Source: Monarcha castaneiventris obscurior (lineage: Eukaryota > Chordata > Aves > Passeriformes > Monarchidae). Taken from it: DNA of 64,000 nucleotides. Position numbers and translations under genes: made by a program. The DNA lies in assembly GCA_026261815.1 (NCBI GenBank), contig JAMPIT010000890.1, forward strand, positions 6,788,001-6,852,000, in the 5' to 3' direction. Shown here in pieces: positions 26,386-39,600 of the stretch. The notes below the pieces were generated by a model. That model did no database searches. It saw only the letters and a program-made list of their open reading frames with translations, and was not told the origin of the DNA. Positions within the stretch are counted from its first letter, which is position 1. The number at the start of each line of letters is the position of its first letter.

Positions 26386-26570
26386 ATTTCATAGAGTGAT
26401 ATAGACTGGAAAGGACATCCAAGGGTCATCTGGTCCAAAACCCCAACTCTAAGCAGGGCTAAGATCATATTGCTCAGGGTCTTGTCTAGTTGAGTTTTGA
26501 AGATCTCCAGGCATGGAGATCAGTGGTGGATACAGTGGGAACCTCTTCCTTTTCTCAGCACTGTTGCCAG
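26386..26570 (-). mobile_element. CR1 LINE 3' fragment (older, diverged)
   Basis: TTTCATAGAGTG...GACTGGAAAGGACATCCAAGG, then GTCATCTGGTCCAA...GCAGGGCTA, is the reverse complement of a CR1 3' end. It continues into the GCTCAGGGTCTTGTC and GAAGATCTCCAGGCATGGAGA blocks. It is more diverged than the copy at 7306. It lies about 0.5 kb upstream of MMRN1. Confidence 0.85.
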
Positions 26571-26899
26571 CAGTGTGCTTAAATGTTCAGACTAAAAAGA
26601 GGAGACACAGCAAATGTTCAGCTTTGTGTAGCACACCAGTTTTTCTAACTCTTTTTCGAATAACAAGGTCATAATTTTGAACCATCCAAAGGGCACACGT
26701 GACACATCACTTCTCTCTACATGTTCATGTGAAAGGAAAATTAGCTAATAATTTCAGGTTTTTTCCCTCAGGATTACTTCAGAGTGCATGTTTTTCCACA
26801 TTTCTATTGTGCCATGGATCTTTATCCTGTGCCTTCTGCAGAGACTTCTTTTTTTCCTCCCACAGAGGCTGCCAGGCTCCTGCTCTCCGAGGGGTCACA

Positions 26900-27114
26900 G
26901 GTTGCAGGGAGATCCACAGAAACAGGAAACCACGCTTCCTCTGTCAGTTTTGAAACACCAAAACCTGTTTCCTTTCTACAGAAATAAAGCCTGTCAGGGC
27001 ATCCTCTGGGTAGGCTCACTATCTGAGCAGCAGCCCAGGAGGAGGGAGAAACTACAGGATTTCTTGTTTAGGAAATAAATGTGAGATAACTTATAGCATT
27101 TACAAGCCATCAGA
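26900..27114 (+). promoter_or_regulatory. MMRN1: MMRN1 proximal promoter / 5'UTR region
   Basis: The 215 bp before the MMRN1 start codon hold a cluster of blood-lineage motifs: an ETS core GGAA (26925-26928) overlapping a RUNX-like AACCAC (26928-26933) and followed by an opposite ETS core TTCC (26936-26939), and a GATA site AGATAA at 27084-27089. A weak AT-rich TATA-like stretch (AAATAAAT, 27073-27080) is the only core-promoter candidate. There is no CpG island. MMRN1 is known as a megakaryocyte/platelet and endothelial gene, which fits these motifs, but no binding or transcription start can be seen from sequence. Confidence 0.45.
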
Positions 27115-27641
27115 ATGAAAGAGATCATTTACTTGCTGCTCCTATTGCACTTATGCAGGGGCAGCATTGGATTTAACATTCCAGGAAAACTCTGGACCAC
27201 AGGACAAGGTGATGAAACCCAGACAAGTCACTCAGACTCGACTCCATCTTCAACCACAATTAGGGTGTCACCCCGTTCAGAAATCCAAGGTGCCACAGCA
27301 AATGCCTCACAGGGACCTCCTTTTGCATCTTCAGACAAGACACTGGGAATGAAAGCAGCAAAGAAAACTTCCAGTCCCACAATACCTACCCCTGCAAGTC
27401 AGTCAAATGGACACAGTGATGATGGCTCTGGCAAAGACAAGATGGGAAACTCACCTGGCAGCAAAGGGACAGTCCTACAAAGCACTGCTAGAGAGATCCC
27501 TCTCCTGCAAGGGGTCCCTACAAGCCTGGATACAGCTACAGGGAACAAATCTGTCAAGCAGTCCTCTCACAGCACTGGTATCACCAGGAGCCAGCAGGAT
27601 GCCAACTCCAAAGCATCCGGCTTTGAAACTACCAGGGGAAA
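27115..27641 (+). CDS. MMRN1: MMRN1 exon 1: signal peptide and Ser/Thr-rich N-terminal region
   Basis: The ATG at 27115 opens a 527-nt coding exon ending at the donor GGAAA|GTAAGT. It encodes 175 residues plus two bases of a Lys codon (phase 2). Residues 1-19 are a signal peptide: MKEII, then YLLLLLHLC, then a small-residue region RGSIG where cleavage is likely. The rest is low-complexity, rich in Ser, Thr, Gly, Pro and Lys, so it is probably disordered and O-glycosylated, with N-glycosylation motifs NAS and NKS. I see no RGD and no RxxR furin-type site, although human multimerin has an RGD and a processing site just before its EMI domain. The start was chosen because it is the only Met followed directly by a signal sequence, with A at -3. 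Confidence 0.93.
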
Positions 27642-30600
27642 GTAAGTTACAAATTTTTTCTTGTCTCCTATGTACTGCTTATTGTCCTGTTTCCAGTGAC
27701 ATAATTGGCAAAAGTCCTAGCAATTTCAGTAAAATTATTTTTTTACCTTACAAAAGACCATCTAAAACAAGCAAGGGACCAAAATGGCAGCATTTGCTCA
27801 GGCAAAACCATTGTAACATTTCTAACAGAGTAAATGCTGCAATGTTTTATTCCTCAGGGTAGTTATCTCAAAATCAACTGGAGAGTCATTATCATACATG
27901 GCTAGGCAAGGACTACAATAGATGGCCCCCTGTTTTATGCACAGTAAACTATTGTTGTTTTTTTTTCTACTTTATTTTCTTGTGGGTAAAAGAAATTGCA
28001 GATGCACTATTTCATTTGGAATCTATTAAAAAATATTGTGTCTGTAAACTTCTCCACTAAATTGAAAATACAAGCAATTAAATGTGCAAAATGCATCAAT
28101 GTCTGACAATTTGAAACATCCTATTCTGTGATAAAAAATTATGAAAAGTGGTGTTGTAGGTGAATGTGCATTCAGTACTCTATAACTTAATACACAATAG
28201 CTGTGCATAATAGAGTATATCAAATTGTAGTGTCTAGTTTTATAGCTCTGGAACACTCAATTATTTTCTTTGTTCCCCAATGTCTTCAGTTCTCAATGGG
28301 GATATTGACACTGACTTTGCAGATATTGCAAATTTCCCTTAATTGCTGATATATAGTCAGATCCTGGTAGAAAATGAAAGGCACAAAGTCTTGGTTGTTT
28401 TCCATAGTATTTATGGAGAGTAGGCTTTTAGAATATAGATTTCTTCTTTTGATAGTACTTTCCCAAATGTTAGCATCCAACTTCATGCAAAAGAATAAAT
28501 CATCACTGCTATGATCATCTTGCTGTGGGTGGCTGGGAGCTAATGTTCCTTTAACTGAAAGAAAAGGTTCCCATTGACCTGAGCATGTTTTGGATGCTGC
28601 ATGAGGGAAATAATGCACAAGAACCCAAAGGAAAGGAGTCCTTTGCCTCTGCTTGGAAGAGAGAGCCCAGTAAAGGAGCTGTGTTTCCCAGACAGCTTTC
28701 CTCAGATACTCCTTAAGTTCTGAAAGTCATTTGTTACACTGCCTTACCACCATTTGGCAGAGTGTCTGAATTCACCTGAGTTAAATGGCTTCTCTTTTTA
28801 CATGAGTGCTGGTGGCTACATCTCCATTAAAATAAATATACATGCTAACCTTGGTCTTTAGTTTTCACAGCTTTCTTCAAGAACAGTACTCAAATTAATC
28901 TGCAGAAAAACTCTGTGAGTCAGCAGGTATTCTTTCTACCTTTTACGTGAGATATAAATATAAGTAGCAAAAAATTAGTCTCTGGTGAAGATGGTCAAGT
29001 ATTTTATTTATCATAATGACATGTGGTCGCAGCTGCAGAGGGGCAAAATAAGCATATCTTGTATTTGCCAGGACCTAATTTCATGGGTGGTCGAGGAGCA
29101 GCCTGCTGTGCAAGACACATATTTGAGTCCACTGAGCCAGTTAGCAGCAAAGCCAGGACTGCATCCCAAATTTACAGGAATGTGTAGCAGCATGAAACCC
29201 CAGCATAAAACAGAATGCTGGATCCCCACTCTCTTGCTCAAACTGCTGAGCTACGTACCCTCTCCCTGCCTAGCAAATATCTGCAGTTCCTTTTCACAGT
29301 AAGAATCTTGTGCTACAAGACCTGACTTCCCAGGGTATATGAGTGTTTTTGCAATCAGCTGTGGTGTTTGGAACTTTCCTTCCACTTTTGCCGCAACCTG
29401 GACCATGACTTAAGTCACTTCTCTGTTCCATCTTCCTTTCCTTATGAATTAAACCTGGATGAATAATAAACTTGCTTGTGACTATTTTTCAGCAAAGGCA
29501 CGAAAAAATGCCGAGTATTGTGTGCTCACTGTTACCAATCACTGCTGTGAAAATACTGCTACTGCTGGGAAAATATGCATGAGAACACAAAAAATTTTAT
29601 TTATTAAGTGCAGGTGCCATCAACTACACCCTAAATAATTTCTAGCATATATTTTCCCTTTTCCCCCCAACATTTATCACAAATAAAGTGAAAGAGACAC
29701 TGTAAGAGCCAATAAAGACATGCATCTTTCTTCAAGGTTTTACTCATTTGAAGCCTGAGCACAGCATGACTCAATAGCAGATTCCACAGTTGTAAAGTGT
29801 GAGGAAATTTGGAAGAACAATTTGCTTTTTGAATTTACTTTGCATTAAAGCACCTCTTTGGTTATAGACTGTATTCCAGCCCGAATTTTTGAGTGACCTC
29901 GTAGGATCTGCATGGCTCTATAATCTTTTATGGCAACCCATTGTGCTAACATATGTGCAGAGATGCTGATATTAGGAGGCTCCATATAGAAGGAACAATA
30001 GGGAGAGATCTGTGAGAGACAAGAGGAAGGAAAACAAACAAGAATGAGCATTTATTTTTAAACATATTTATAATTTTAAAAATACCAATACATACACTGT
30101 GTTAGAGAGTCTGCAAGGCTGTCAGATTACCCGCAAGGTACAACATGTGCCCATTGTATGAACTTAATTACACAAATACCCCTTTCTGAAGGAGGTTATG
30201 TGCCTTAATGGCTCACAAAGATAATTCCCTTGCTATCTCTACCCTAGGTTATGTGAGGACAATATTATGTACCCACATCGAATCACATGCATACTAGAAC
30301 TAGGTTAGGCTTTGAGCCTCTATCACATCCTCATGTGGTATTATAAGGGCTAAATATTGTGCATATCCTTTTCTCTATAAACACTAAACCATTCCTTGTT
30401 CTTCACAGGCACAAAAATGTGATTAAATTCTGTTCCTTCACATTGGAATAATTTTATAATTAACCTTAGAATAGGTACAGGAGAACACAATTTGTCTCTG
30501 TCTGCTCTCAGACCATTTCAGAAGAATGTTTTCTGTGGTGAGGTATTTCCCCTTCTGGCAGGGTCTGCACCCAAGCTTTCATAAGGATAAGACAACTTCG

Positions 30601-33600
30601 TAGGAGCAAATCTAGAATGGCCTGAGCTGAAGGAGAATTCCTTTCTTCACTTCTAGTAACGAATTTGACTTTAGCTCTGAAATGTAAAACTTAATGTCTC
30701 TACATATATGCATTTTTTCTTTTTTTTTTTAATTTCTACCTATCTTCAAAGTTTTATTCAGTCCATAACAATGAATAAAGAAATACTGGAAAACTAGAGA
30801 GAGACAATTTTTCCAAAATTCAGTGACACTAAATCTGAGTATCAATTTGGTGTCAAAGAAGAAAATTTATGATACATTTTTTCCACTGAGTTAATTTGAG
30901 ATACATGCTTTTCAGCCTGTGGAGAGGGACAGTTGCAGTATTTCACTGTGTAAAGCAGCTTAAACAACAGTGGTGCAATGGAGTAAATCTCAGGTGGAGT
31001 CCTGAGACCAGCACACTCATCTTTTCATTCTAAACCTCATTTTATTAATTACTATGCAAGGCAGCTCCTGAATACGTGAGACCTTCATTCAGGCTGTAAA
31101 TTAAGCAGAGTATCCCCACATGGCTGGGTGGCTCTACATTACTCTTTTCTCTTATTATGTGTATATTACACCTTTTCCAGTTATCATGAAGCCACTGAGG
31201 GTCTTTATAGGCTTCCTCTACCATTACCTTGTGTAGTGGTGAGGTGACAGTATTTTATTACCAAGCACAGAAGGGTTTAATAGAGTCAGCGCCAGGGACA
31301 GATTTGCTTAGCTGTCACATGTGATAGGAGTGCTGAAATATTTCATTCTCTCCACCAGACGTCTGCATTTCTCCCTGGAAATTGCTTTTGCCTATATCAG
31401 CTTGGTAGAAATCTAGTGTACTGACAAATTAAAACGAATGGTTGAGATCAGAAGATGGTTCAGATACATGAGACACATAGAAACCTGATTTAACTCCCTA
31501 GTTAATGCAAGGTTCACAGTCTCTTTTCATCATGTCACATTTTAATGGAGCAGAGAGAACAATTCTTGAATCGATTTCCTAAGATTTTGCATCACTGTGC
31601 ATTTACAGAAAATAACAGTCAACCATAGCTTAGGTTTCTGCCTCTCTGGGTATATTGACTATGACCTGGAAGGAGGAAGATCTTACACTGGCCTGAGGTT
31701 GCCTTGGCGGCTGTGGCGGGGTGTTTGACAATCTTTGTCTCTGGAATGTTGTACTACAGCTATGCAGAAGATCCCTGCAATAAGTCACTCTTGTCCAGCA
31801 GCACCTTGAATGTATTTCTGATGCTCAGCTGTAAGCCCACCATCCAGTCTTCCCACACAGGCTAAACTCAGTGTTACTCCCATAGCAGTCCCCAAAACCA
31901 TGGGAAATAGCAACGATGGCGGGTAGAGTCATGACAGACTGTTTTCAGCAGCACAGGAAACAGCACTGGAAAAAAAAAAACCAACACTTCTTCACCAAGG
32001 TTGTTTTTGGGACACAAAGTACTCAGCCTCCTCAGAGTCTTGTTGCTTAGTTTTTCTGTGATCAGATAAGGCACCACTATACAGATGATATCTGGGTTTT
32101 TTTCAGGAGGGTAAGGAAGGTTTCTGTTTGTCTCATTGCACTAACTATTGCATTAATACTCATGCTTCTCTTGCTCTTGTTCTTTGTTTCATCTGCCATG
32201 GGAGCAGCAAGGATTAGGAACAGACTGTTTTCTATCCCTACAGTGTCCCTTCACCCCTCTGAATAGATTAGGATTACTGTACCAAACTGGACTCAGTGTT
32301 AGGATTTACCTCCTAGCCCCTGCAAATACTCAACTCTTGGTGGCATTTCATTTGAGGTACACCAGAAACGTCTGCTCAGGTATGCACAGAAAATAGGCAT
32401 TCTCACACATCTGAATATAATTAACATTTTAGAGAACTGACACTAATTCTAGAATAGACTTGGCAAGGAAGAGGACAGCAGCAAGGGGTCCCCACATGTT
32501 TTCCAAAGGCATTATCTGTGTTGCCAGTTAGAGAATGCAAGTGTTTCAAATGTCAATTTTTCTGCCAAATGTCAGAGCATCTATTCTGTATCACGTTCCT
32601 GGTAAGCAATACCACTGGTCATGAGGAAAAGCCTGTGGAAAAGAATCACCTTGAATTTCATGGACTTTGGCTCAGATCCTTTCTGTTCAAGAGCTGCATA
32701 AGATCAGTCAGGGACAGTGTAAAGGTATGTATCTGTATGATAAAGTGGCAGATCAGATGCAAAGAAACTGGCAAGGCATTTAATCATTTAATGAAGGGAA
32801 ACAAGAAAAGAAAAGCTGTCCAAAACAATGCTACAAACAAGGACAAATTCACCCCTTAAACTGCAATGGATCTTATTTTTTATATTTTCATTTTGTCACT
32901 TACAAAGTCTTTTTTGTGTTGGTATTTCTCAAAGTGGAGAAGCCATCACTGACACACTGCAATCTCCTTTTCTGTAGATCACAAAAGCACTGAAAAATCA
33001 GTGAAAACCAATACCACTGAAGGTTACCCAAAAAGCACTTCCAGTAAACTAGACCAGAACTACCTTGATGAATTTTGTACTCTGGGTTAATTAGAAGATG
33101 GAAAATAAATTTATATTCCACAAGTAAAAAGGCCTTTTAATTCTGAAAGAATTCAGACCTTTTTGAAGAACAGTATGTGTGCATTTTCAGATGTGTTTTA
33201 CTGGATAATTCTTGAAGGTTTGAGATTAATGATATCTTCTCCAAAGTCTAAATTCTATCTGGAAAAGTTTGATTGTGTTAAAGGGCTCTGAACACGGAGT
33301 GAAATATCATGTATCAAAGAGATGATCTGATTTGTAACAAGAGAACATTTTAAATGCTAAAACAGATTGGTGAAATAATGAGTGGAAATGGTGAATTAAT
33401 TTTTGCAGCATGAGTGAGGACAAAGAGTAAATAAAAATTCAGATGAAATAAAGAGGCTGTTTGCAGTCCAAGGCTTCAGCACTGTAATACAAAAAAAGGA
33501 AATGAATGATGAGAGCAGAATCTGTGTTTTGTAATAGACAGGACAAAACGTCAGGACACTGAGTCCTGAAAAAAGCCATTAAATAAATCTTTGACACCTA

Positions 33601-36600
33601 ATGCTCCAGTCAGTGTCAACAAGTCAGCTGTTTCTCAGAGATAAAAACATATCCTATAACATATTTTACTATCACATACTGCATTATATTACATGTCACA
33701 CGTGCTTCTTAGTTTCTTCCATTCCAACCAGCTTGTAAAACACATTTTCCAATTTGATTTGTTTATGGTCAGTCCCTAGTGAGTACTGAATTTTTATTGC
33801 AGCTGAGATTCATACATTTCAGAGCAAGGGAAGCTGGGCACTGCGCCTAAAGGATTAACTAGTTTTAGTTCAAGTTTATAATTTCTCTTTGAAATAGATC
33901 TTACATTTTTGAAAGATGACGGATTTTCACTTAAATATATAGAATTTACCATATCACAGTGAGACGTCTCTGTAGTCACCTAGTGGAATTCAAAGGAAGT
34001 TGCAAAAACCAGTCCCCCCTGCAATAGCAGGAAGGAACCTTGTGAGGGTGCTTGCTATCCTTAGAATCTGAGTGTTTACACTGCGTCAATCAACATTACC
34101 TCTCCTCATCCAAACTTGGAAGGTTGTTTAAAGCAAATTGATCTCCTGGCTCTAGATGCTTGTACCATCTTTCTACAAACCCTTGTGCTCAGATGTAAAG
34201 GTTAACATAAAATTAAAACTGTTGTATAATCAAGATGAGTATTTCATTAGCTATTCTGTGAAATACAAAGAAGCTGCATACAACATGAATGAGGCACAAC
34301 CACCAAGCTGGGCATGGACTTTGACAGGAGCTCCAGCTCAGGATCCTTTTGTATTCCGTCAGCAACACGGTAATCTTATTTTCATGATTCAGTGATGTTC
34401 AGCTGGGCTGATTCAATAGCATTTCTATTAAAAGCCAGGTAATCTAATTTACTCGCAGACAAAAATCAGTCATTTTCAGATATGATATGAAGGGGGCATA
34501 ACTGATTCTGTACCCTTTGTGGTCCGACTAGCGCTGGTGCTCCTGTGGGGTGGCTTTAGGACCACTGACACGGATCTGTGAGCAATCCCGTACAGGCGCT
34601 GCCGGCAGTTTGTGCGAGGTTTGCTTTTGTTCTCGGCAATGCGCCCAAGGAACATTTTACGGTGGAAATGTGCCGTGGAAGGGGGACTGCAGGGACCCCA
34701 AAACCCCCGTGATTTTTGGCATTGGTGCAAGCTGCGCTTCGCTGTCCAGCAGCATCGGCGCCTCCGCGGGCTGCGGCCGCCCCCTGCCAGCCGTGCCCGG
34801 CACTGCCGCGCCCGGCGGGGCTCCGGGAAAGCCGAGCCTGGGCCCGGCCCATCGCCGCTTAGGAGAGGGTTTAGCCGTGCTAAGACGGCTTTAGGGGCTC
34901 TGGAGTGTCCCCCGAACCAGGAGGCAGGATCCCAAAAGCTAAAGACAGGCTTAAAGGCAGCGTCTGGGTGCCACCGATGCGTCCCTGCGCGTTGTAGGCG
35001 CTTTTTTCCAGCCGCCTGGGCAGGCTCCGGGGCCGATTATCTGCTCGGGGCTTGGAATTGGGAATGGCCCTGAGGCCCAGGAAAGTCAGGCTGCATAGAC
35101 TGCCAAGCAGACGTGCTCACAGGTGCCAGCAGAAGCAGATGCTGCTCTTCCTGCCGTGCCCTGCCACTCGGCGTAGGTGCTTCCTCACCCCTGAGGGTGG
35201 GATGTCACATTCGGGTACAGCCACACCACACCGAGTGCAGAGCTGGGCTAGCAGTATTTTGATTTGAGCTGGAAATAATGCAGCAAATACCACATCAAGG
35301 AGGCTGCTTCAAAGGCCTGAGGACTCTCCCACACATTGCTACCAGTGCATGTTCCCAGACAAGACATGCAAGAGGAGGATGAAATCTGTCACTTGGGCTT
35401 TATGCCAGCTGGGAACTTGTACTGCTCTTTCCAGGCTGGATTTTTGTTGTATGTTGTGAGGATTTTGTTTTGTTTTTAAATACAGCTTTCCTGATTGAAA
35501 TCAGGCTCAATGCAAAAGAGACGCTAGGTTCCTCCAGCTCTCAACAAAATCTGCATGTTAGAAGCCCGTGTTGATGATCTGGAATAAATTATTCCAGGGA
35601 GGGTAAAGAGGATTTTCAGGTTTAAAGTCCTGTTATGCAAATCAGTTGTCTTCTGTTCTGCCTTTGCATTAACACAGCCTGTCATAGTTCTTCCGCCACG
35701 CTTCATCTTCTATTTCCAAATCTACATTTTTTCAGACAATTTGATTTCAAAATTATATTTACATTTTTAACGTCTCTTAATGAGCTTATTTCATTGGTAG
35801 CGTAAACCTAATTATGAGTCACACCAGGGGCTTTTTTGCTGTGAATATTTCCTCCAATTTAGCCTGATCAAAGATTGCTGGGCCATGTGAGAACCACAGC
35901 TTCAGACATTGCACTCACGTACATTAACAATGAGTTAAATATTTTAAATGGAAACAATCTGCTCAAGTTAGTTAAATTTTTGGTAGAGACCAGAGGCTGA
36001 GTTCAGACTGTCTTTAAAATTCAAAAATAGCCCTTAATATTTGGGGTGTATTGTAACATTTTTTCCTTTGGAAGGCATCTCCAAATGGGCAAGTTCCAAT
36101 AGCTGTTCCTCAAAGCCAGACACCAATAATAATAATAATAATAATAATAATAATTCGGGGATTTACAGTATGAATTTTTAAAAGGTCTTAGGTGGGGGCT
36201 AGGGTTGTTTGTTTTTTTAACTGAAATCTATATTCCAGTGCTTTCATGTCTTTTGCAAATTTTTTTTATGCCTGTGTTCACTCTCTCATGTTTTCATTGG
36301 CCATGTTTGCTCAGGTGTAAAATGGTTCTCAGTTACTAAAATGTATACCCCTGATATGTGCACTGCAGAACAGGTTGTCAATGACAATATTGTTGTACAT
36401 TTTCTGCTTAATCCCTTTCTCTGGTGAGCTTGTCTGGTGAGCAAGGGTAAAGTGCAGGCTAGGGAGCCACAGGCTCAAGTCCTAACCTCACCTCTGCCTC
36501 ACTGTAGTCCAGACTTTAAAATCTGGCCCCTATATTTGGCTTTTTCATTTGCAGAGGTGGGATGCTTAGCACCCAGCTGCCCAAGGTGTAAGCTCCTCCC

Positions 36601-39600
36601 TTCCCAGACGGCTAATGTGCAACAGGAAAGGAGATGTGGTACTGCATAATAGCTAGAGATGGCATTATTGCTTCAGAGGTTTTCAGACTTTATATGCCAT
36701 CAGTTAATTGCTGAAATTTATTTAGGAATTAAAATGTTTACATTCTCTGTACTTAGTTTAAATCATAAGCAAATCCCTATGATTAGTCAGAGCTCCTCCT
36801 GAATAGATCAGTGTCAGTCTGGCCCAGAATCACTTCCTGCATCTGTTAAGAAATATTTAGTATCCCATTCATATGCTGATTTTTTTTTTCTTTTGATCTC
36901 TGTGCTGCACTTCTGAGAAAAAAAATACGTTTTTTAATCTTGGGTATGAATTTGCAGAACCCTCACTACAGCTATGAAAGGCAAGAGATTTCATGCCAGT
37001 ACTGAGAAAGAAGTTCAGTGATAGTGCCCTAAGCAGGATAATGAGCCTTGATGGTCATAAGCAACCTCACCTGTAGCCTCCACCCATGCCCCTGGGGCGG
37101 GACTCCACTTAAGCCCGGGCTTGAGCTTTTATTGCTTTCCTTATGAATGTGCTTGACTTTAGCAATCCTCTTGGAGCTGGCTCCTCCCGTGGTCTCTGCT
37201 GGGCTGCTCATTGACCTGTTCCTGGCACCACACTGCTGCCTGCAGGCTCCTGGTGCTGGTGAGGTCAGTGCCTGCTTGTGTGGGTGGGAGAAATCCCACT
37301 CATGCTGCTCCCTGATGCTCAGTGAGGAAGCCCCCTGGAAGAGTTGTTTTCCTGGCAGTGCTTCCAAGGGTGCTAAGTGCCCCCCTGTGTCTGGCTTGCA
37401 CTGAACTCTTGGCAAGAGAAGATGCCTGTCCTCCCTTGCTGCTGCAGAAGTGTGCTGGAAGAGATGCAGCTACAGGCTCTCTCTCTCTCTCTGGCTTACT
37501 GCTGCTGGTGTTTAACTCAAATATCATTATTGCTTAGTTACTGCTGCCAGTCTCTGTGATACACGAGACTGTGAAGGGTCTGCATGCCCCACCCAGAGGG
37601 GTGGGTAAGTAACTTCATTATTTCTCTGCAAAGCTTGAAAGACTGAAATTTCTTCTTATTTTTGCCAATTTTATGTGTCTCAAACTTGCATATAGTTGCT
37701 TCTGACTTCCCCAGAGGAAGTGAGCACAGTACCTAATCTTTAGGCTCATGCTTGATGGCTGCATTTAACTTTTAGCAAATATTTTTTTCATGGAGTCTCT
37801 AATTAATACACACAGATAAAAGGCAGTAACTAAAGGAGTGAAAACATAAAGGAAACATAAAAAAAAGCACAGCTTTTTTATACCTAATTAAGAAGAAATA
37901 CTATCTTACTGAAGACTCTCAAGGACGTGGAGAGTGAGTGAGCAAAATCAGATCAAAGGCACTCAATAAAAGCCCATTTTATGAAGCACATTATTCCTGA
38001 AATAAACAAAGTGTGTTGTGAAAGGGAGTGCAGCAATATTGGCAGTAGAGATATTGTGAGGTTCAATCTGTTAGTTTAGCATCTTTCTAGCTTATCCTGC
38101 TTTTTTCTCAGGAATCATTTTCCAAGTACAGCACTACTGAGCTTAATGTGCATACACTGGTAGGATCTCAGTAGACAAAAGCAATCACTTAAGGACAGAT
38201 GCCGATACTATTTTGTGTTTTGTGCTGTTGTTCATGTTTGAAGCAGTGTAAGTCTGTATTAATGCCGCTTAAGTAAATGGAACTAATCTGGTCTCAATTG
38301 TATTTTGATTTCCACTGCAAGGAGCCTGTAGCAAGATACTGGTTTCTGGCGTAAATAACCCTTACTGAATCATGAAACGTGAACAAAACTACTACAACTG
38401 GAAGAAAATGTTAGCAGGAAAACACAACACAGGAAGACGAGCTTTAAGTTCTCATATGCAAATATTTTTCAGAAGTACTTGCAGCTCCACCAGTCCTTCA
38501 ACTGAAACAGCATCTAGTCATTAACTTGCCAGTTAAGGCAATAATATATGATCCTGAGAAAGGCTGCACTAAGTTAAGGATGAAAGAAAAAAGAACTAGG
38601 CCAAATAGACATTTGTTCCACCAGCAGAAAAGCAATAATGCTTTCTTCAGGATGCCTTCCAGACTGCAGCTGGGAGACTTCCTGATACAGAGGTTACAGC
38701 TCCAATGATTTTTTAAAAACCAAACTGATAATACCCTAATGGAGTGTTTTTTCATGAAATAATTTTACTGCTTTTTAAATCTGTTTTGACCTCCAAATTT
38801 GGCACAGTCTATGGCTATGGAAATGCTGCCCTGACCCTTTGTTTTTGTCTTCTTTGGTTTTAAACCTGTTTTGTTTTGATGCTTATTTATTGTAACAAGA
38901 CTAGGTGAATAATGAATGTCATGACTTCTTATCCCTCCTGCTTTTCTTCTATTTGTATCTTGGGGCTTTTTCACCCCACTTTATGGTATAGGACCAAACC
39001 TGAATTCTCTATTCAAACAAGCTATAAACTCATATACAGCAACAAAGAGTTGATGTACTGAAACAATGATGATTCCTCTTTGTTCTTTAGTCCTTCCCTG
39101 ATAATGTCAAATATTTGATTACCTAGCTTAGTTAATGCAAAACAATAAATTGGCCTATTCAGAGAGCCATTAACCATGACTCCAAGATTATTTTTTCCAC
39201 TGATGAAATCTACTGTAAGTAGTGATACTATCTCTATAAGCCTGTCTTTGTGACTGGTTCTGCATTACAAGACCATTTTCTGACACCTACCTATTTGGAA
39301 ATCCAGTATCATGAGACTTCTGCAATTCTTCAAGTTCAGCTTTGTTTACTACACAAAATGATTTTGTATAATTCTGCATAACCCTGCTATCCCCCTATTT
39401 ACTGGCTTCTCCCCTAGTTAATGAACACAGTGCCTATTACAGATTAATGTGGGATTGTGTTGATAAACTGCTTCTTGAGAAAGCAAACTAGTCTTTCATC
39501 TTTCTGATTTAATGCCTTATTTGTCTATAACAGGATCTGTTTTCTTACAATGAGATAGATTGCTTCCCCCCAATATCTTTTGTTGAGTGACCTTGCCAAA

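Noticed and set aside
27167..27862. Alternative-frame open frames over MMRN1 exon 1
   Set aside because: These are shadows of the real frame, which has a signal peptide and splices in phase to the EMI exons.
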